Origin: Bryobacteraceae bacterium
GTDB taxonomy: Bacteria; Acidobacteriota; Terriglobia; Bryobacterales; Bryobacteraceae
Assembly: GCA_026129905.1 (NCBI GenBank)
Contig: JAHCHE010000007.1
Location: 124,001-188,000 of the forward strand
Reading direction: 5' to 3'
Length of the DNA stretch: 64,000 nucleotides
Shown: piece after piece, positions 36,866 through 45,659 of the stretch
How positions within the stretch are numbered: position 1 is the first letter of the stretch
Layout of the letters: each line of letters begins with the position of its first letter
Notes under the pieces: model-generated
Databases searched by the model: none
Told to the model about the DNA's origin: nothing
What the model saw: the letters and a program-made list of their open reading frames with translations, nothing else
Program-made: the position numbers and the translations under genes

Positions 36866-38004
36866 CGGGCGCGCCGCGCGGTCTCCTGAAAGACCGACAG
36901 CAGTTCACGAGCCGCGCGGTCCCAGGAGAAGCCGGCGGCGCGGCGTAGCGCGCGAGCGGACAAGTCCGCGGCGAGAGCGGGATCGGCGAGAATGCGGTCG
37001 AGAGCTTCCGCAAGCGCGGCTTCGTCGCGAGGCTCCACGAGAATGCCCGCATCGCCGACGATCTCCTCCATCGCGTTGCCTGCGCTGGCAACCACCGGCG
37101 TCCCGCAGGTCATTGCTTCCAGCGCCGGCAGCCCAAAGCCTTCGTCGAGCGAGGGCAGCGCGACCACCGATGCCTGGTTGTACATGCGGCAGAGCTCTTC
37201 GTCGGGAATGAAGCCGGTAAACGTCACTTCGCCGTCCAGTCCCAGATCGTGGACCAGCGCGCGCAGTTGGGCGTAGCTGCCCTTGAAGGAATCCGACGTG
37301 TAGGCGCCGGCCAGGACCAGGCGAAGGCCGGTCGGGCGGGCGCGCAGCCGCGAGAAGGCTCTCACCAGCGTGGCGAGGTTCTTGTGCGGGCTGAGGCCGC
37401 CGACGTAAAGAATATAAGGGCTTTCCGGAGGAACGACATCGAGTTTGTGCAGATGTTGCGACGTAGCTTCATACATTACCCGCACTTTTTCCGGTCGAAC
37501 TCCGAGAAAGTCGCCGAGACAGCGCTTGGAATACTCGGAAACCGTCAGCACCAGCGACGCCTGCGAGAGCGCCAGGCGCACCTTCGCGCGCCAGAACAGG
37601 CCCTGCTTCCACGAATCGAAGTGGAGCTTCGGGTCGCGCTCCGGGATTGTGTCGTGGATCGTGAGCAGCACCGGCGCGCGTCCCAGCGCGGGGAAGTACG
37701 AGTAGACCGAGGAGAAGAACAGGAGATCGAGGCTCTCCCGGGCCGCGGCGCGGCTCATGCGCAGCAAATCGACAACCGAGCGGCGGCCTTCCGCGGATGC
37801 GGCTTCGGAAACCGGCTGTGAGAGAGAGACGCGCACCGGCCGGAACGGCCCGCGCAGAGGGAAATCGTCGTAGGAAGGCGGGTCGAGAAAAACGACGTAT
37901 TCGTTTTCGCGGTCCACGCGGGCCAGCGCATGCAGAATTTCGCGCAGGAACCGGCCGTAGCCTCGCCGGTTGCTCCAGCAGCCCCCGTCAACCCCAATGA
38001 GCAT
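36862..38004 (-). CDS. GT4-family glycosyltransferase
   Basis: 380 residues from the ATG at 38004 (MLIGVDGGCWSNRRGYGRF); the open frame extends upstream over the deacetylase but is not conserved there. GYGRFLREILHAL is the acceptor-side glycine loop; YILYVGGLSPHKNLATLVRA and SLDEGFGLPALEAMTCGTPV are donor-side blocks with an intact Glu-x7-Glu. Likely a mannosyl- or rhamnosyl-type transferase working at the membrane on a lipid-linked glycan. It starts two bases after the deacetylase stop. Confidence 0.88.
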   Translation of the reverse strand: MLIGVDGGCWSNRRGYGRFLREILHALARVDRENEYVVFLDPPSYDDFPLRGPFRPVRVSLSQPVSEAASAEGRRSVVDLLRMSRAAARESLDLLFFSSVYSYFPALGRAPVLLTIHDTIPERDPKLHFDSWKQGLFWRAKVRLALSQASLVLTVSEYSKRCLGDFLGVRPEKVRVMYEATSQHLHKLDVVPPESPYILYVGGLSPHKNLATLVRAFSRLRARPTGLRLVLAGAYTSDSFKGSYAQLRALVHDLGLDGEVTFTGFIPDEELCRMYNQASVVALPSLDEGFGLPALEAMTCGTPVVASAGNAMEEIVGDAGILVEPRDEAALAEALDRILADPALAADLSARALRRAAGFSWDRAARELLSVFQETARRAR

Positions 38005-38006
38005 TT

Positions 38007-38762
38007 CTACAGTATCCGCCGAACGCGCCGGAGAACATTCCGCAACGCGATATAGGCGGCCGACCGCTCGACCACGACCCTCTGAAACACCGATGGCTTC
38101 TGGAGGTAGTAGACGTCCAGGCGGGGGAGATTGCACCGGTCATCGGCGCCGCTGACGAACCGCAGTTCCGTTCCACAAGCGACGTCGAAGATTTCTTGGG
38201 CAATGCCCCGGACGGCGGCGGTCGACGCGCCGAACGGATAGGCGAGCGACCGGACCGGGCGCCCGGTGCGGTCCTCGATCTCCTTCCGGCAGGCAACCAG
38301 CTCCTCGCGCGCGCGGTCGATCGGGATGGCGGCGAGATTCGGGTGGCTGGCCGTGTGCGCCCCAAGCTCGATGCCCGCGGCCGCGAGTTCGTTCAGCTCC
38401 GACCAGGTCATCAGCGGGAGCGAGGGGATGCCTCCGTACGGCCCCTGGTCCCAGTCGTTGCGTTTGCCGCAATAGCCGCTGACAACGAAAACGGTGGCGG
38501 GCAAGCGATGCTCGGCCAGCAGCGGCAGGGCGTGCTCGCGAAGGTTTCCGAAGGCATCGTCGAACGTCAAAGCCACCGAGCCGGGAGACTTCTGCACGGC
38601 GGGCAACGGAACCACCGGCACGCGCCCCGAAACGAGCGCGTTAACCTGACCGCGGAACCGCTCGGGCGTAACGGAGATCGCCGAGCCGCTTGGGTCGAGC
38701 GAGTGGTACGCAAGAATCGCGGAGCGGTCTGTTTGCTTCCAGGCCACCCCACACTGTAGCAC
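38007..38762 (-). CDS. Polysaccharide deacetylase (NodB homology) protein
   Basis: 251 residues from GTG. VALTFDDAFGN carries the catalytic Asp and metal Asp; LGAHTASHPNLAAI gives the His-x3-His zinc ligands; SLAYPFGAST is motif 3. Family members remove N- or O-acetyl groups from chitin-like sugars or peptidoglycan. There is no signal peptide, so it may act in the cytoplasm during glycan assembly, consistent with the coupled GT4 gene. Confidence 0.87.
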   Translation of the reverse strand: MLQCGVAWKQTDRSAILAYHSLDPSGSAISVTPERFRGQVNALVSGRVPVVPLPAVQKSPGSVALTFDDAFGNLREHALPLLAEHRLPATVFVVSGYCGKRNDWDQGPYGGIPSLPLMTWSELNELAAAGIELGAHTASHPNLAAIPIDRAREELVACRKEIEDRTGRPVRSLAYPFGASTAAVRGIAQEIFDVACGTELRFVSGADDRCNLPRLDVYYLQKPSVFQRVVVERSAAYIALRNVLRRVRRIL

Positions 38763-38771
38763 CGCGCCAAA

Positions 38772-40457
38772 TCAGGTGTCCTTGAGGTTGCGTACGGCGC
38801 GGACCTGGCTTCCAGGGAACAGCCGCTGAAACCTCTGCACGTCGGGATTGGCGAGGGCACGCCGCTCCGCATCGTCGTCGTGAACGCCGGCGCGGGCCGG
38901 CGCGGCGGAGTTCACCGCGTTTTCTCCCGAGATAACCTTCACCCGCACGGGATGGCCGGCGAGTGTCTGCGCGATCGTCTGCAATTCCGGCGATTGGAGG
39001 GCGAGCTGGAACTCGCGGCCGGCCACAAAACGGATCTCGTTTTCGGCCTCGGTGATCGAGGCGTGTTCGACGGCGTCGGCGATGAACGTCATGCCCCGCT
39101 CGTTCAATGCCGCGAGAAGGCGTCCTTGAAAACCCGCCGGCTCAGCCGTCTGAATCGGCGATGGAGCGGGCGTGGACGGCGGCGCCGCTCGCTCCGGGGC
39201 GCTGGCCGCGGGAGTCGATGGCGCGGGGGCGGCTTGGTAAGCGCGCGGCGCTGGGCGGCCGCCGGTCGGAGCCGGTCCTGAGCGGCTCGAGGGAGAAGCC
39301 GGTCCTTTCGGCGCCGGAGGCGAACTCGCGCCGGAACCGAGAAGCGCCAGGGCCTCTTCGATGGCGACCAGCTTTCCGGCGTTCACGAGCCTAAGCAGGC
39401 CAACTTCAAGGTGCAGCCGCGGCTGGAGCGAGACCTGAAGGTCGCGAAACAGGTCGAGCGTCAACTGAAGATAGCGGGTGAGGTCTTCCTCGGAAAACGA
39501 CGCGGCGATTTCCGCCAACCGTTCCTGCTCTCGATCGGCGGCGGCGATGAGACGGCTGCCGGCGCCGGCAATCTTCGCCACCAGGAGATTGCGGAAATAG
39601 CGGGCCAGCTCGCGGCAGAAGTGCTGCAGATTGCGGCCATCACGCTCGAGTTGCTGAACGATTTCGAGCATCCGGCGGGAATCGCCGCCGGCGAGCGCCT
39701 CCGTCACCTGGTGCAGCGACTCCAGCGAGAACATCCCCAGAAGCTGCCGCACTTCCGCCACGTCGAGACGGTTTCCGCAGCAGGCGATCGCCTGATCGAG
39801 CGCGGACAGCGAATCGCGGACGCTGCCTTCACCCGCGGCGGCCAGTACCGCAAGCTCCTCCGGGCCGGCCTCGACCCCCTCCTGACGGCATACCCATTCC
39901 AGGCGCGCGACGACCTCGGCGAAGTCCACCGAGCGGAAGGCGAACTGCTGGCAACGCGAGGCGATGGTGGTGGGGATCTTGTGAGCCTCGGTCGTGCAGA
40001 GGATAAAGACGACCCATTCCGGCGGCTCCTCGAGCGTTTTCAGGAGCGCGTTGAACGCCTCGTTTGTGATCTGGTGGGCCTCGTCGATAATGAAGACCTT
40101 GTAGCGGTCGCGGGCGGGGCGATACTTGATGCTCTCCCGCAGTTCGCGCATTTCGTTGATGCCGCGGTTGGAAGCGGCGTCGATTTCGATCACGTCCACG
40201 GAGCCGCCGGCCGCGATTTCCCGGCAACTGGCGCAGACGCCGCAGGGCGAAGCGGTTGGACCCCGTTCGCAATTGAGGCAGCGCGCCAATATGCGCGCGA
40301 CCGTGGTTTTTCCGGTTCCGCGCTGACCGGCGAAGATGTAGCCGTGGGCGATGCGGTTGGCCGCAATGGCGTTGTCCAGCGTCGTGCGGACGTGTTCCTG
40401 GCCGATCAATTCGGCGAAACTCTGGGGCCGGTACTTGCGAGCGAGAACCTGATACAT
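38772..40457 (-). CDS. dnaX: DNA polymerase III subunit gamma/tau
   Basis: 561 residues from the ATG at 40457 (MYQVLARKYRPQSFAELIGQ). The Walker A loop is GQRGTGKTTVARILA; four zinc-binding cysteines lie in CLNCERGPTASPCGVCASC; the DEAH-box IIDEAHQITNEAFNALLKTL and sensor-1 block CTTEAHKIPTTIASRCQQF follow. The C-terminal third has a Pro/Ala/Ser-rich linker and a tau-like domain. It is the clamp-loader motor. The SRP RNA gene lies 24 bases upstream on the same strand, a frequent arrangement. I see no clear frameshift site for making gamma. Confidence 0.95.
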   Translation of the reverse strand: MYQVLARKYRPQSFAELIGQEHVRTTLDNAIAANRIAHGYIFAGQRGTGKTTVARILARCLNCERGPTASPCGVCASCREIAAGGSVDVIEIDAASNRGINEMRELRESIKYRPARDRYKVFIIDEAHQITNEAFNALLKTLEEPPEWVVFILCTTEAHKIPTTIASRCQQFAFRSVDFAEVVARLEWVCRQEGVEAGPEELAVLAAAGEGSVRDSLSALDQAIACCGNRLDVAEVRQLLGMFSLESLHQVTEALAGGDSRRMLEIVQQLERDGRNLQHFCRELARYFRNLLVAKIAGAGSRLIAAADREQERLAEIAASFSEEDLTRYLQLTLDLFRDLQVSLQPRLHLEVGLLRLVNAGKLVAIEEALALLGSGASSPPAPKGPASPSSRSGPAPTGGRPAPRAYQAAPAPSTPAASAPERAAPPSTPAPSPIQTAEPAGFQGRLLAALNERGMTFIADAVEHASITEAENEIRFVAGREFQLALQSPELQTIAQTLAGHPVRVKVISGENAVNSAAPARAGVHDDDAERRALANPDVQRFQRLFPGSQVRAVRNLKDT

Positions 40458-40480
40458 CGCGGACGGCGTGGAGTCAGTTG

Positions 40481-40584
40481 CCAGACCCCGGGGTGACCGC
40501 GGCACACGAGCTAAACCGTTACCGTTGCTTCCTTCCGGACCTGGCGGGGTTCACGGCCGCCCATTGCACGGCGCCCGGAGCCTG
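40481..40584 (-). ncRNA. ffs: Small bacterial SRP RNA (4.5S type)
   Basis: Read on the minus strand, the centre is GTCCGGAAGGAAGC, the invariant SRP domain IV loop with the GGAA tetraloop where Ffh binds. The ends CAGGCTCCGGG (5') and CCCGGGGTCTG (3') pair with G-U allowance, giving a hairpin of about 104 bases, the size of the short 4.5S form without an Alu domain. It guides signal-peptide-bearing ribosomes to the membrane with Ffh. The ends are set from pairing and are uncertain by a few bases. Confidence 0.92.
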
Positions 40585-40591
40585 ACACTCC

Positions 40592-40597
40592 ATCCTA
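40592..40597 (-). promoter_or_regulatory. -10 element of the SRP RNA gene
   Basis: TAGGAT on the minus strand lies seven bases before the inferred RNA 5' end, the correct distance for a sigma-70 -10 element. No good -35 hexamer is present at 16-18 bases. Confidence 0.4.
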
Positions 40598-40624
40598 GCA
40601 TGCGCCGGCTGATAGCATTGAAAA

Positions 40625-41254
40625 TTGCTTCCATATGTCCTTTCCGGCGCGACATTCGGGCTTGCGGCGGGTCTGTCGCCGGGACCGATTCTCGCGCTCG
40701 TGGTTTCGCAGACCTTACGCTACGGCGTTCGGGAAGGATTCAAGGTCAGCCTCGCGCCGCTGCTGACGGACCTGCCGATCGTCACGCTCTGCGTTCTCGG
40801 CCTGTCGAGGGTCGCGGACCTTGGCGCGGCGCTGGCCTGGATCTCCCTGGCCGGCGGCGCGTATGTGGCATGGCTCGGCGTTCAGTCCCTCCGGACGCAA
40901 GGCGTCGACAACGCCTCCGCGCCGGCGCCGCGTTCGGTCCGCAAAGCCATGGCGATCAACTTTCTGAACGCGCACGTGTACCTGTTCTGGCTGACGGTCG
41001 GCGCGCCGATGGTTTTGAAGGCGGCCGAAGGCGGCGCGCACTTCGCTGCCGGATTCATCGCGCCTTTCTACGTTTGTCTCTGTGGATCGAAGATGGCGCT
41101 GGCGGCGCTGGTGAACCGGTCGCGGGGATTTCTGAAGGGCAGGACCTACGTGTGGACGCTTCGCGCGCTCGGAGCCGCGCTCATCGCGTTCGGCCTATGG
41201 CTGATCGCAGAGGGAGCGCGGGCGTTGTCGGCCTCCTGCGGGGCAGCCTCGTAG
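40625..41254 (+). CDS. LysE-family exporter
   Basis: 209 residues, TTG start, weak ribosome site. About six membrane helices; the first carries FGLAAGLSPGPILALV, the conserved LysE/RhtB block, and INFLNAHVYLFWLTVGAP is the second half motif. Members export amino acids or related metabolites. Its stop codon lies inside a long palindrome (41235-41278) which may end the transcript. Confidence 0.82.
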   Translation: MLPYVLSGATFGLAAGLSPGPILALVVSQTLRYGVREGFKVSLAPLLTDLPIVTLCVLGLSRVADLGAALAWISLAGGAYVAWLGVQSLRTQGVDNASAPAPRSVRKAMAINFLNAHVYLFWLTVGAPMVLKAAEGGAHFAAGFIAPFYVCLCGSKMALAALVNRSRGFLKGRTYVWTLRALGAALIAFGLWLIAEGARALSASCGAAS

Positions 41255-41278
41255 GCGCCTAAGAGGCTTCCCCACAGG
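41235..41278. repeat. 44-base near-perfect palindrome, REP-like copy 2
   Basis: Arms CCTGCGGGGCAGCCTC (41235-41250) and GAGGCTTCCCCACAGG (41263-41278) pair at 14 of 16 positions, and the centre contains the further palindrome TAGGCGCCTA. The segment CTGCGGGGCAGCCTCGTA also occurs, on the other strand, at about 13722-13739. The lysE stop codon is inside it, so it may act as a transcript-stabilising or terminating hairpin. Confidence 0.65.
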
Positions 41279-41354
41279 CATTGTCAAGGTTTGCGCGGGG
41301 TGCGCAACCCAACAGTTCTCTCCGCATACGATCCGAACCTACAACTTTGGAGTC

Positions 41355-41756
41355 TCAGCCGTTTTCGACGCGCGCCTTTATATCCGAGTACGCCGCGTGG
41401 ATGAGCGCGGTTAGGGCTGCCGCGTAAATGGGCGCTCCCGGTTTCAGCTTCACATGGCGCATGAGTTTGCCGGCGCCTTGCAACAAGCGGGCCGGATCCG
41501 GCAGAGCCGCGCCGTGAAAGAACCCCACGTTGACGTGCGAAGTGAATACATTGACGTATCCGAATGGCGCGTCTCCCAGACATGCAACCGGGCAGCCGTC
41601 ATGCAGGAGTTCCCGGACTTCGTCCCCGCATTTTCGCATCACTTCGAACCACTGACGGGAAATGGCGCCCAATTCACCCGCGCGCTCGTCCAGCCAAGCA
41701 TCAACGGCGGGATCCCGCTCGACAGCGCCGTTGAATCGCAGCAGTTCGGCTCTCAT
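41355..41756 (-). CDS. DUF1801 domain protein
   Basis: 133 residues of the YdhG-like DUF1801 fold: VHDGCPVACLGDAPFGYVNV-type core, seen as ELLHDGCPVACLGD, GYVNVFTSHVNVGFFHGA and LMRHVKLKPGAPIYAA. The fold may bind a small ligand; its role is unknown. It stands alone, leftward, before the VapBC module. Confidence 0.75.
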   Translation of the reverse strand: MRAELLRFNGAVERDPAVDAWLDERAGELGAISRQWFEVMRKCGDEVRELLHDGCPVACLGDAPFGYVNVFTSHVNVGFFHGAALPDPARLLQGAGKLMRHVKLKPGAPIYAAALTALIHAAYSDIKARVENG

Positions 41757-41864
41757 GGTCGCTCCACTATTTTCTCCGGAGATCTATGTTCTGTAGCACT
41801 GTTACGCGAGGAAAGCCGGCCGCCGGCTGAGGCGCTTGCGCCTGGCGCATTCACATCTTCGCGA

Positions 41865-42257
41865 TCAGGCGGTGAAGAGCACCACCTGGGCGCGGTGGCC
41901 CCTGCTCAGCTTCTCGTCGCAGGTGTAGAGCAGGGCGCCAGTTGCCTCCGCCAGCGCGATGTATGTCGCGTCGTAGGCAGTGAAGCTGTGGCGCAGTTCC
42001 CAGATACGTTCAATCAACGGCGTGTGCGAATACCGGACTGCGGGAAGCCCAGCCAGCGCGGCGAGAAATTGCCCGCTGCGATGGGCGTCGATTCGCGCGC
42101 CCATCACCAGCCTTCGCATCGCGCTCATCACCTCGACATCGATCAAGTGCGGAACGATGAACGACGGGTCGCTCGCGGCAAGTTCGCCTCGGATGCGATG
42201 GGCCAGCATGCCGTTGATCAGAAGCTCGACCACCACGGAGGCATCCAAAACGATCAT
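41865..42257 (-). CDS. vapC: VapC-type PIN-domain toxin
   Basis: 130 residues from the ATG at 42257, which overlaps the antitoxin stop as ATGA. Acidic residues of the PIN nuclease site are visible: Asp in MIVLDASVVVELL, Glu in LIDVEVMSAMRR, Asp in SFTAYDATYIALAEA and Asp in YTCDEKLS. VapC toxins cut tRNA or rRNA and are neutralised by the co-translated VapB. The long open frame upstream of the ATG is just the shadow of the antitoxin gene. Confidence 0.88.
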   Translation of the reverse strand: MIVLDASVVVELLINGMLAHRIRGELAASDPSFIVPHLIDVEVMSAMRRLVMGARIDAHRSGQFLAALAGLPAVRYSHTPLIERIWELRHSFTAYDATYIALAEATGALLYTCDEKLSRGHRAQVVLFTA

Positions 42258-42484
42258 CTTTCGTCCCGCATCTCGCGAATGACTTGTACGGCGGTCCGTT
42301 TGGCGGCGATCGGCTTCGCCTGCCGGGTCTGCTCCAACCATTCCTGCATCGTCGGCCGCGCGGCGACGTGTTCCAGCTCTCTCTTGATGAAATCCGAAAG
42401 GCTCATGCCTTCGCGCGCCGCGCGCGACTTCAGGATCCCATGTACGGATTCCGGAACATCCCGCACCTGAATCATCTTTGACAT
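42254..42484 (-). CDS. vapB: FitA/VapB-type ribbon-helix-helix antitoxin
   Basis: 76 residues from the ATG at 42484 (MSKMIQVRDVPESVHGILKS). IQVRDVP is the DNA-binding strand and SLSDFIKRELE the second helix of a FitA-like ribbon-helix-helix; the C-terminal tail would wrap VapC. Together with vapC it is a complete type II toxin-antitoxin module. The start codon coincides with the predicted transcription start of a near-consensus promoter, so the mRNA may be leaderless. An inverted repeat covers that region and probably serves autoregulation. Confidence 0.88.
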   Translation of the reverse strand: MSKMIQVRDVPESVHGILKSRAAREGMSLSDFIKRELEHVAARPTMQEWLEQTRQAKPIAAKRTAVQVIREMRDER

Positions 42485-42505
42485 GCTTTGAGCATACAAG
42501 CATGT
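42481..42505. promoter_or_regulatory. Probable VapBC operator, inverted repeat
   Basis: ACATGCT (42481-42487) and AGCATGT (42499-42505) form a perfect inverted repeat spanning the -10 element and the vapB start; a nested ATGCT/AGCAT repeat lies at 42483-42495. The position fits repression by the antitoxin or by the toxin-antitoxin complex. Confidence 0.6.
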
Positions 42506-42519
42506 TCGGCGCATGTCAA
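42491..42519 (-). promoter_or_regulatory. Near-consensus sigma-70 promoter of vapBC
   Basis: On the minus strand TTGACA (42519-42514) is followed by exactly 17 bases and TATGCT (42496-42491), which is preceded by TTG as in an extended -10. Transcription would start at about 42484, the first base of the vapB ATG. Confidence 0.75.
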
Positions 42520-42556
42520 CGCGACCGCCCGGCCTGGCAATCTTCCGCGGGATCGC

Positions 42557-43177
42557 TCAGAGTGGCGGGGCGGAGCGGCCGCAGCAGCGCTTGTACTTGA
42601 GGCCGGAACCGCAGGGACAGGGGGCGTTGCGCGGGGTCGGGGGCTCGGCGCGGGGCGGGGCGGCCGAAGGGGCGGGGATGTGAGTTTCGGACTTTCGCAG
42701 GGCGTCGTTCATCCGCATCATCTTGTAATCCGAGGCGAGCAGGGCCATTTCGTCGGCATAGAGCTGGCGGGCGGGCGTTTCGACCGGGGCGGGCAGGCTC
42801 CAGTCGCGATCGGGAAAACGGGGGCGGTCGAGGACGGCAAGGGCCGCCTTCAGGCGAACAGAAGCAGGAGTTTCCGGGTCGGCGAGGAGGTTGCGCAGGA
42901 CGCCGAGAGCGGCGGCGGCGAGTTCGGTGAGGTCGTCGGCAAGCTGACTGCGATTGTCGGCGGTGGCATGCTCGACGGAATGGGCGAAATCGGGGATCGT
43001 TTGGAGCCAATTGTGGATGGTGGAGCGATGGACCCCGGCCTCGCGCGCGGCGGCGGAGATGGTTTTGCCCTCGGCGAGGGCGGCGGCGACCTGCGCCTGA
43101 GCGGGAGGCAGGCCGTCGAAGGGGGAAATCGCAGAAGGTGTCGAAAGTGTCGAATTGTGTAGAACGGCGGACGACAT
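42557..43177 (-). CDS. Helix-turn-helix protein with C-terminal SEC-C zinc motif
   Basis: 206 residues. Residues about 25-65 (LAEGKTISAAAREAGVHRST, then IHNWLQTIPDF) form a transposase-like helix-turn-helix; a helical middle follows; the end PRNAPCPCGSGLKYKRCCG is a full SEC-C motif with Cys-x-Cys-x8-Cys-Cys that binds zinc. Such HTH/SEC-C proteins occur in many copies in acidobacterial genomes, with unknown role. It lies at the edge of the decayed ADOP gene, so it may be part of an element, but I see no terminal repeats. Confidence 0.75.
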   Translation of the reverse strand: MSSAVLHNSTLSTPSAISPFDGLPPAQAQVAAALAEGKTISAAAREAGVHRSTIHNWLQTIPDFAHSVEHATADNRSQLADDLTELAAAALGVLRNLLADPETPASVRLKAALAVLDRPRFPDRDWSLPAPVETPARQLYADEMALLASDYKMMRMNDALRKSETHIPAPSAAPPRAEPPTPRNAPCPCGSGLKYKRCCGRSAPPL

Positions 43178-43394
43178 TGGGGTTTTCGCCTTTCCGCTAC
43201 CAGGGTAGCAGGCGAGGCCAAGAAAATCGGGGGAGTTTCGGACAATTAGTGAGTGGTTTCAATGGATTAGAGGCGGAAAATGGGTTGTGACCGGGTGGCG
43301 GAGCCGGCGAGGGAAAGATCGGTTGGTCGCGCAGACACTCCCCCCAAGGGTGTAGAATGCCCACATCCATGCCGGGCTGGGTAAGGAAAACGCA

Positions 43395-45418
43395 ATGAGA
43401 TGGCCGTGGCATTCCCGCAGTCGCCGGGACCAGGGAACCCGGCCCTCGTCGAGGAGATAACTCGCGAGATGTGGGGTTGGGGCCGGCTGGAGACGATCCG
43501 GCAGGAAGCGGATCATTGTCCGCGATGAGCCGGCAACCATCGTTGGCGTGGCGCCTCGCGGGTTCTCCGGAGTACGGTCGTGGTTACGACCCCAGGTCTG
43601 GTTGAGCGGCGGTGAAGGCGGCGCCGTTGTGGGACGCTTGAGGGCGGGCGTCACCATCGGCCAAGCTGAGGCGCAAGCCGCGGCGTTGTATCGCCGCGCA
43701 CAAAGGCTCGATTGCGATCTGTTCTGGGATAAGAGAACGTTCGAGTTGGAGCCCGCCGGCGCCGGGATCGCGCCTCCCGTTCTGCGGGATCGGTTCGCCC
43801 CGCTGCTGGCGCTGATGGCGATCGTGGGATTGCTGTTGTTGCTGGCCTGCGCCAATGTGGCCGGCATGCTGCTGGCGCGGGCGGCGGCGCGGGATCGCGA
43901 GATGGCGCTGCGCGTCTCATTGGGGGCGGTCTGGCGCGACAGGCGCTGACCGAATCGCTGCTGTTTTCGGCGGCGGCGACGCTGGCCGGCATCGTGCTGG
44001 CGTGGTTCGGCGCGCGCCTACTGCTGCGGATCATTGCGTCCGGACGCCGGATCGCCGGATTGCCGGAGAACTTCGAGATGCGTGTCGAGCCGGACATGAA
44101 TCTGTTGCTGTTCACGATCTGCGTTGCCGTGCTAACCAGCCTGCTGTTCGGCCTTGCGCCCGCGCTGCGGCCAATGGCGGCGCCTTCCTCGTGGCTGCGG
44201 TCCGCGCGGTCCGGCCAGACCCGCCGCGGCCGGCGGTTCGGAACGACGCTGGTGGTTGCGCAGGTGGCATTGTCAGTGACGCTGCTGAGCGCGGGCGCGC
44301 AGTTTGTTCAGCGCCTGTACCAGCTTCGGTACAACCTCGGGTTCCGGAGCGACCACCTGCTTCTGGTAACGCTTGATCCGGCCGGAAGCGGATTGAGCCG
44401 TCGGCAATTGACCCGTCTGTACCGGGAACTGTTGGAGCGACTGGAAGCGATTCCGGGCATCCGCTCGGCCACGCTGTGCGGGCCTACTCCGATTTCCGGA
44501 GCGGGCGCCGGCCGTCTGGTAATCGCGGAAGGACATTGGGAAGAGCCTGGGGATCGCCGCTATGTCTCGCTGGCCTGGGTCGCCCCGAAGTATTTCCAGA
44601 CGCTTGGAACTCCGCTCCTGGCCGGCCGCGACTTCCGATTCGAGGACACGGGCCGATCTCGCGTGGCCATCATTAATGAGACGATGGCGCGGTACTATTT
44701 TCGGGACGCCAATCCGATCGGAAAGCGGGTGACGGTCGAGCGGGATTCCCGCACCGGCGGCTGGTACGGCAGTGACCAGCCGTACGAAATCGTGGGCGTA
44801 GCCGCCGATGCGAAATATTACGATCCTGGCGAAACGCCGCATCGCGTACTTTACTTCAACGCTTTTCAGGAGGACCGCGTCGAGTCGAACTTTGCGCTCC
44901 GGATAGGCGTGAAGCCGGCGGCGGTCGTGCCGGAGGTTCGCCGGGCGGCGTCGGAAATACTGGGCGCCGTTCCGGTGGGCCGCGTCACGACAATGGCGGC
45001 TCAGGTAGACGCCTCCATTGTCCCGGAACGTTTGGTCGCGACGCTCTCCGGGATGTTTGGAGGGCTTGGGGCGTTGCTGGCGGCCATCGGCGTCTATGGG
45101 CTGCTGGCTTACACCGTGACGCGGCGGGCCAACGAGATCGGCGTCCGCATCGCGCTGGGCGCAACGCGAGGCGACGTGAGCCGGATGGTGCTCGGCGGCG
45201 CGCTGCGAATCGTCGTCGCCGGACTCGCTCTCGGGCTGCCTGTCGCATTCTGGGGACGTAGCGTCGCCGCGCATCTGATCGCGGACCTTGCGCCTCAAGG
45301 TCCGGCGCCGATTATTTTCGGCGCGGCGGCCATGATGGGCGTGGCCCTCATGGCGGCGTACCTTCCCGCGCGCCGGGCAGCTCGCGTGGACCCTGTCGAA
45401 GCGCTGCGATCGGAGTAG
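43395..45418 (+). pseudogene. Decayed ADOP-type MacB/FtsX permease
   Basis: Pieces of one permease lie in alternating frames. The ATG at 43395 after AAGGAA gives MRWPWHSRSRRDQG, which stops at 43458. In another frame NPALVEEITREMWGWGRLE (from 43436) matches the segment that precedes the first membrane helix in this family. Then RIIVRDEPATIVGVAP (43509 onward) is from the first periplasmic domain, so roughly 250 residues are missing. The frame runs through ACANVAGMLLARAAARDREM to a stop at 43949; the continuation ARQALTES-like then MLAWFGARLLL reads in a different frame to 45418, ending PARRAARVDPVEALRSE. At least two frame changes and two deletions: a pseudogene. Confidence 0.82.
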
Positions 45419-45659
45419 GGCCGCGAGATGAGGGGCTGGACTTCCCTCGATGGGATCCCGTTGAGGGCAGGCTGTCAAGGACTAACGATCATGCCTGGTC
45501 AAGGTCGGGCGGGCTCTGTCTATGCTTCGGAGAAGACCTTCTGATTCGGTTCTGTTCACCCACCCTTGAGGAAGCGGACATCCATGTGCCCGAACCTGAA
45601 TACGTGGCGATCCCTGAAAGGTCGATGGCGCTACACTAGGAACGAAGGCAGGAACCATC

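Noticed and set aside
38772-40457. dnaX programmed frameshift for the gamma form
   Set aside because: No A-rich slippery heptamer with downstream hairpin was found in the linker region.
42557-43177. HTH/SEC-C gene as transposase of a mobile element
   Set aside because: No catalytic acidic residues, no terminal inverted repeats and no target duplication seen.
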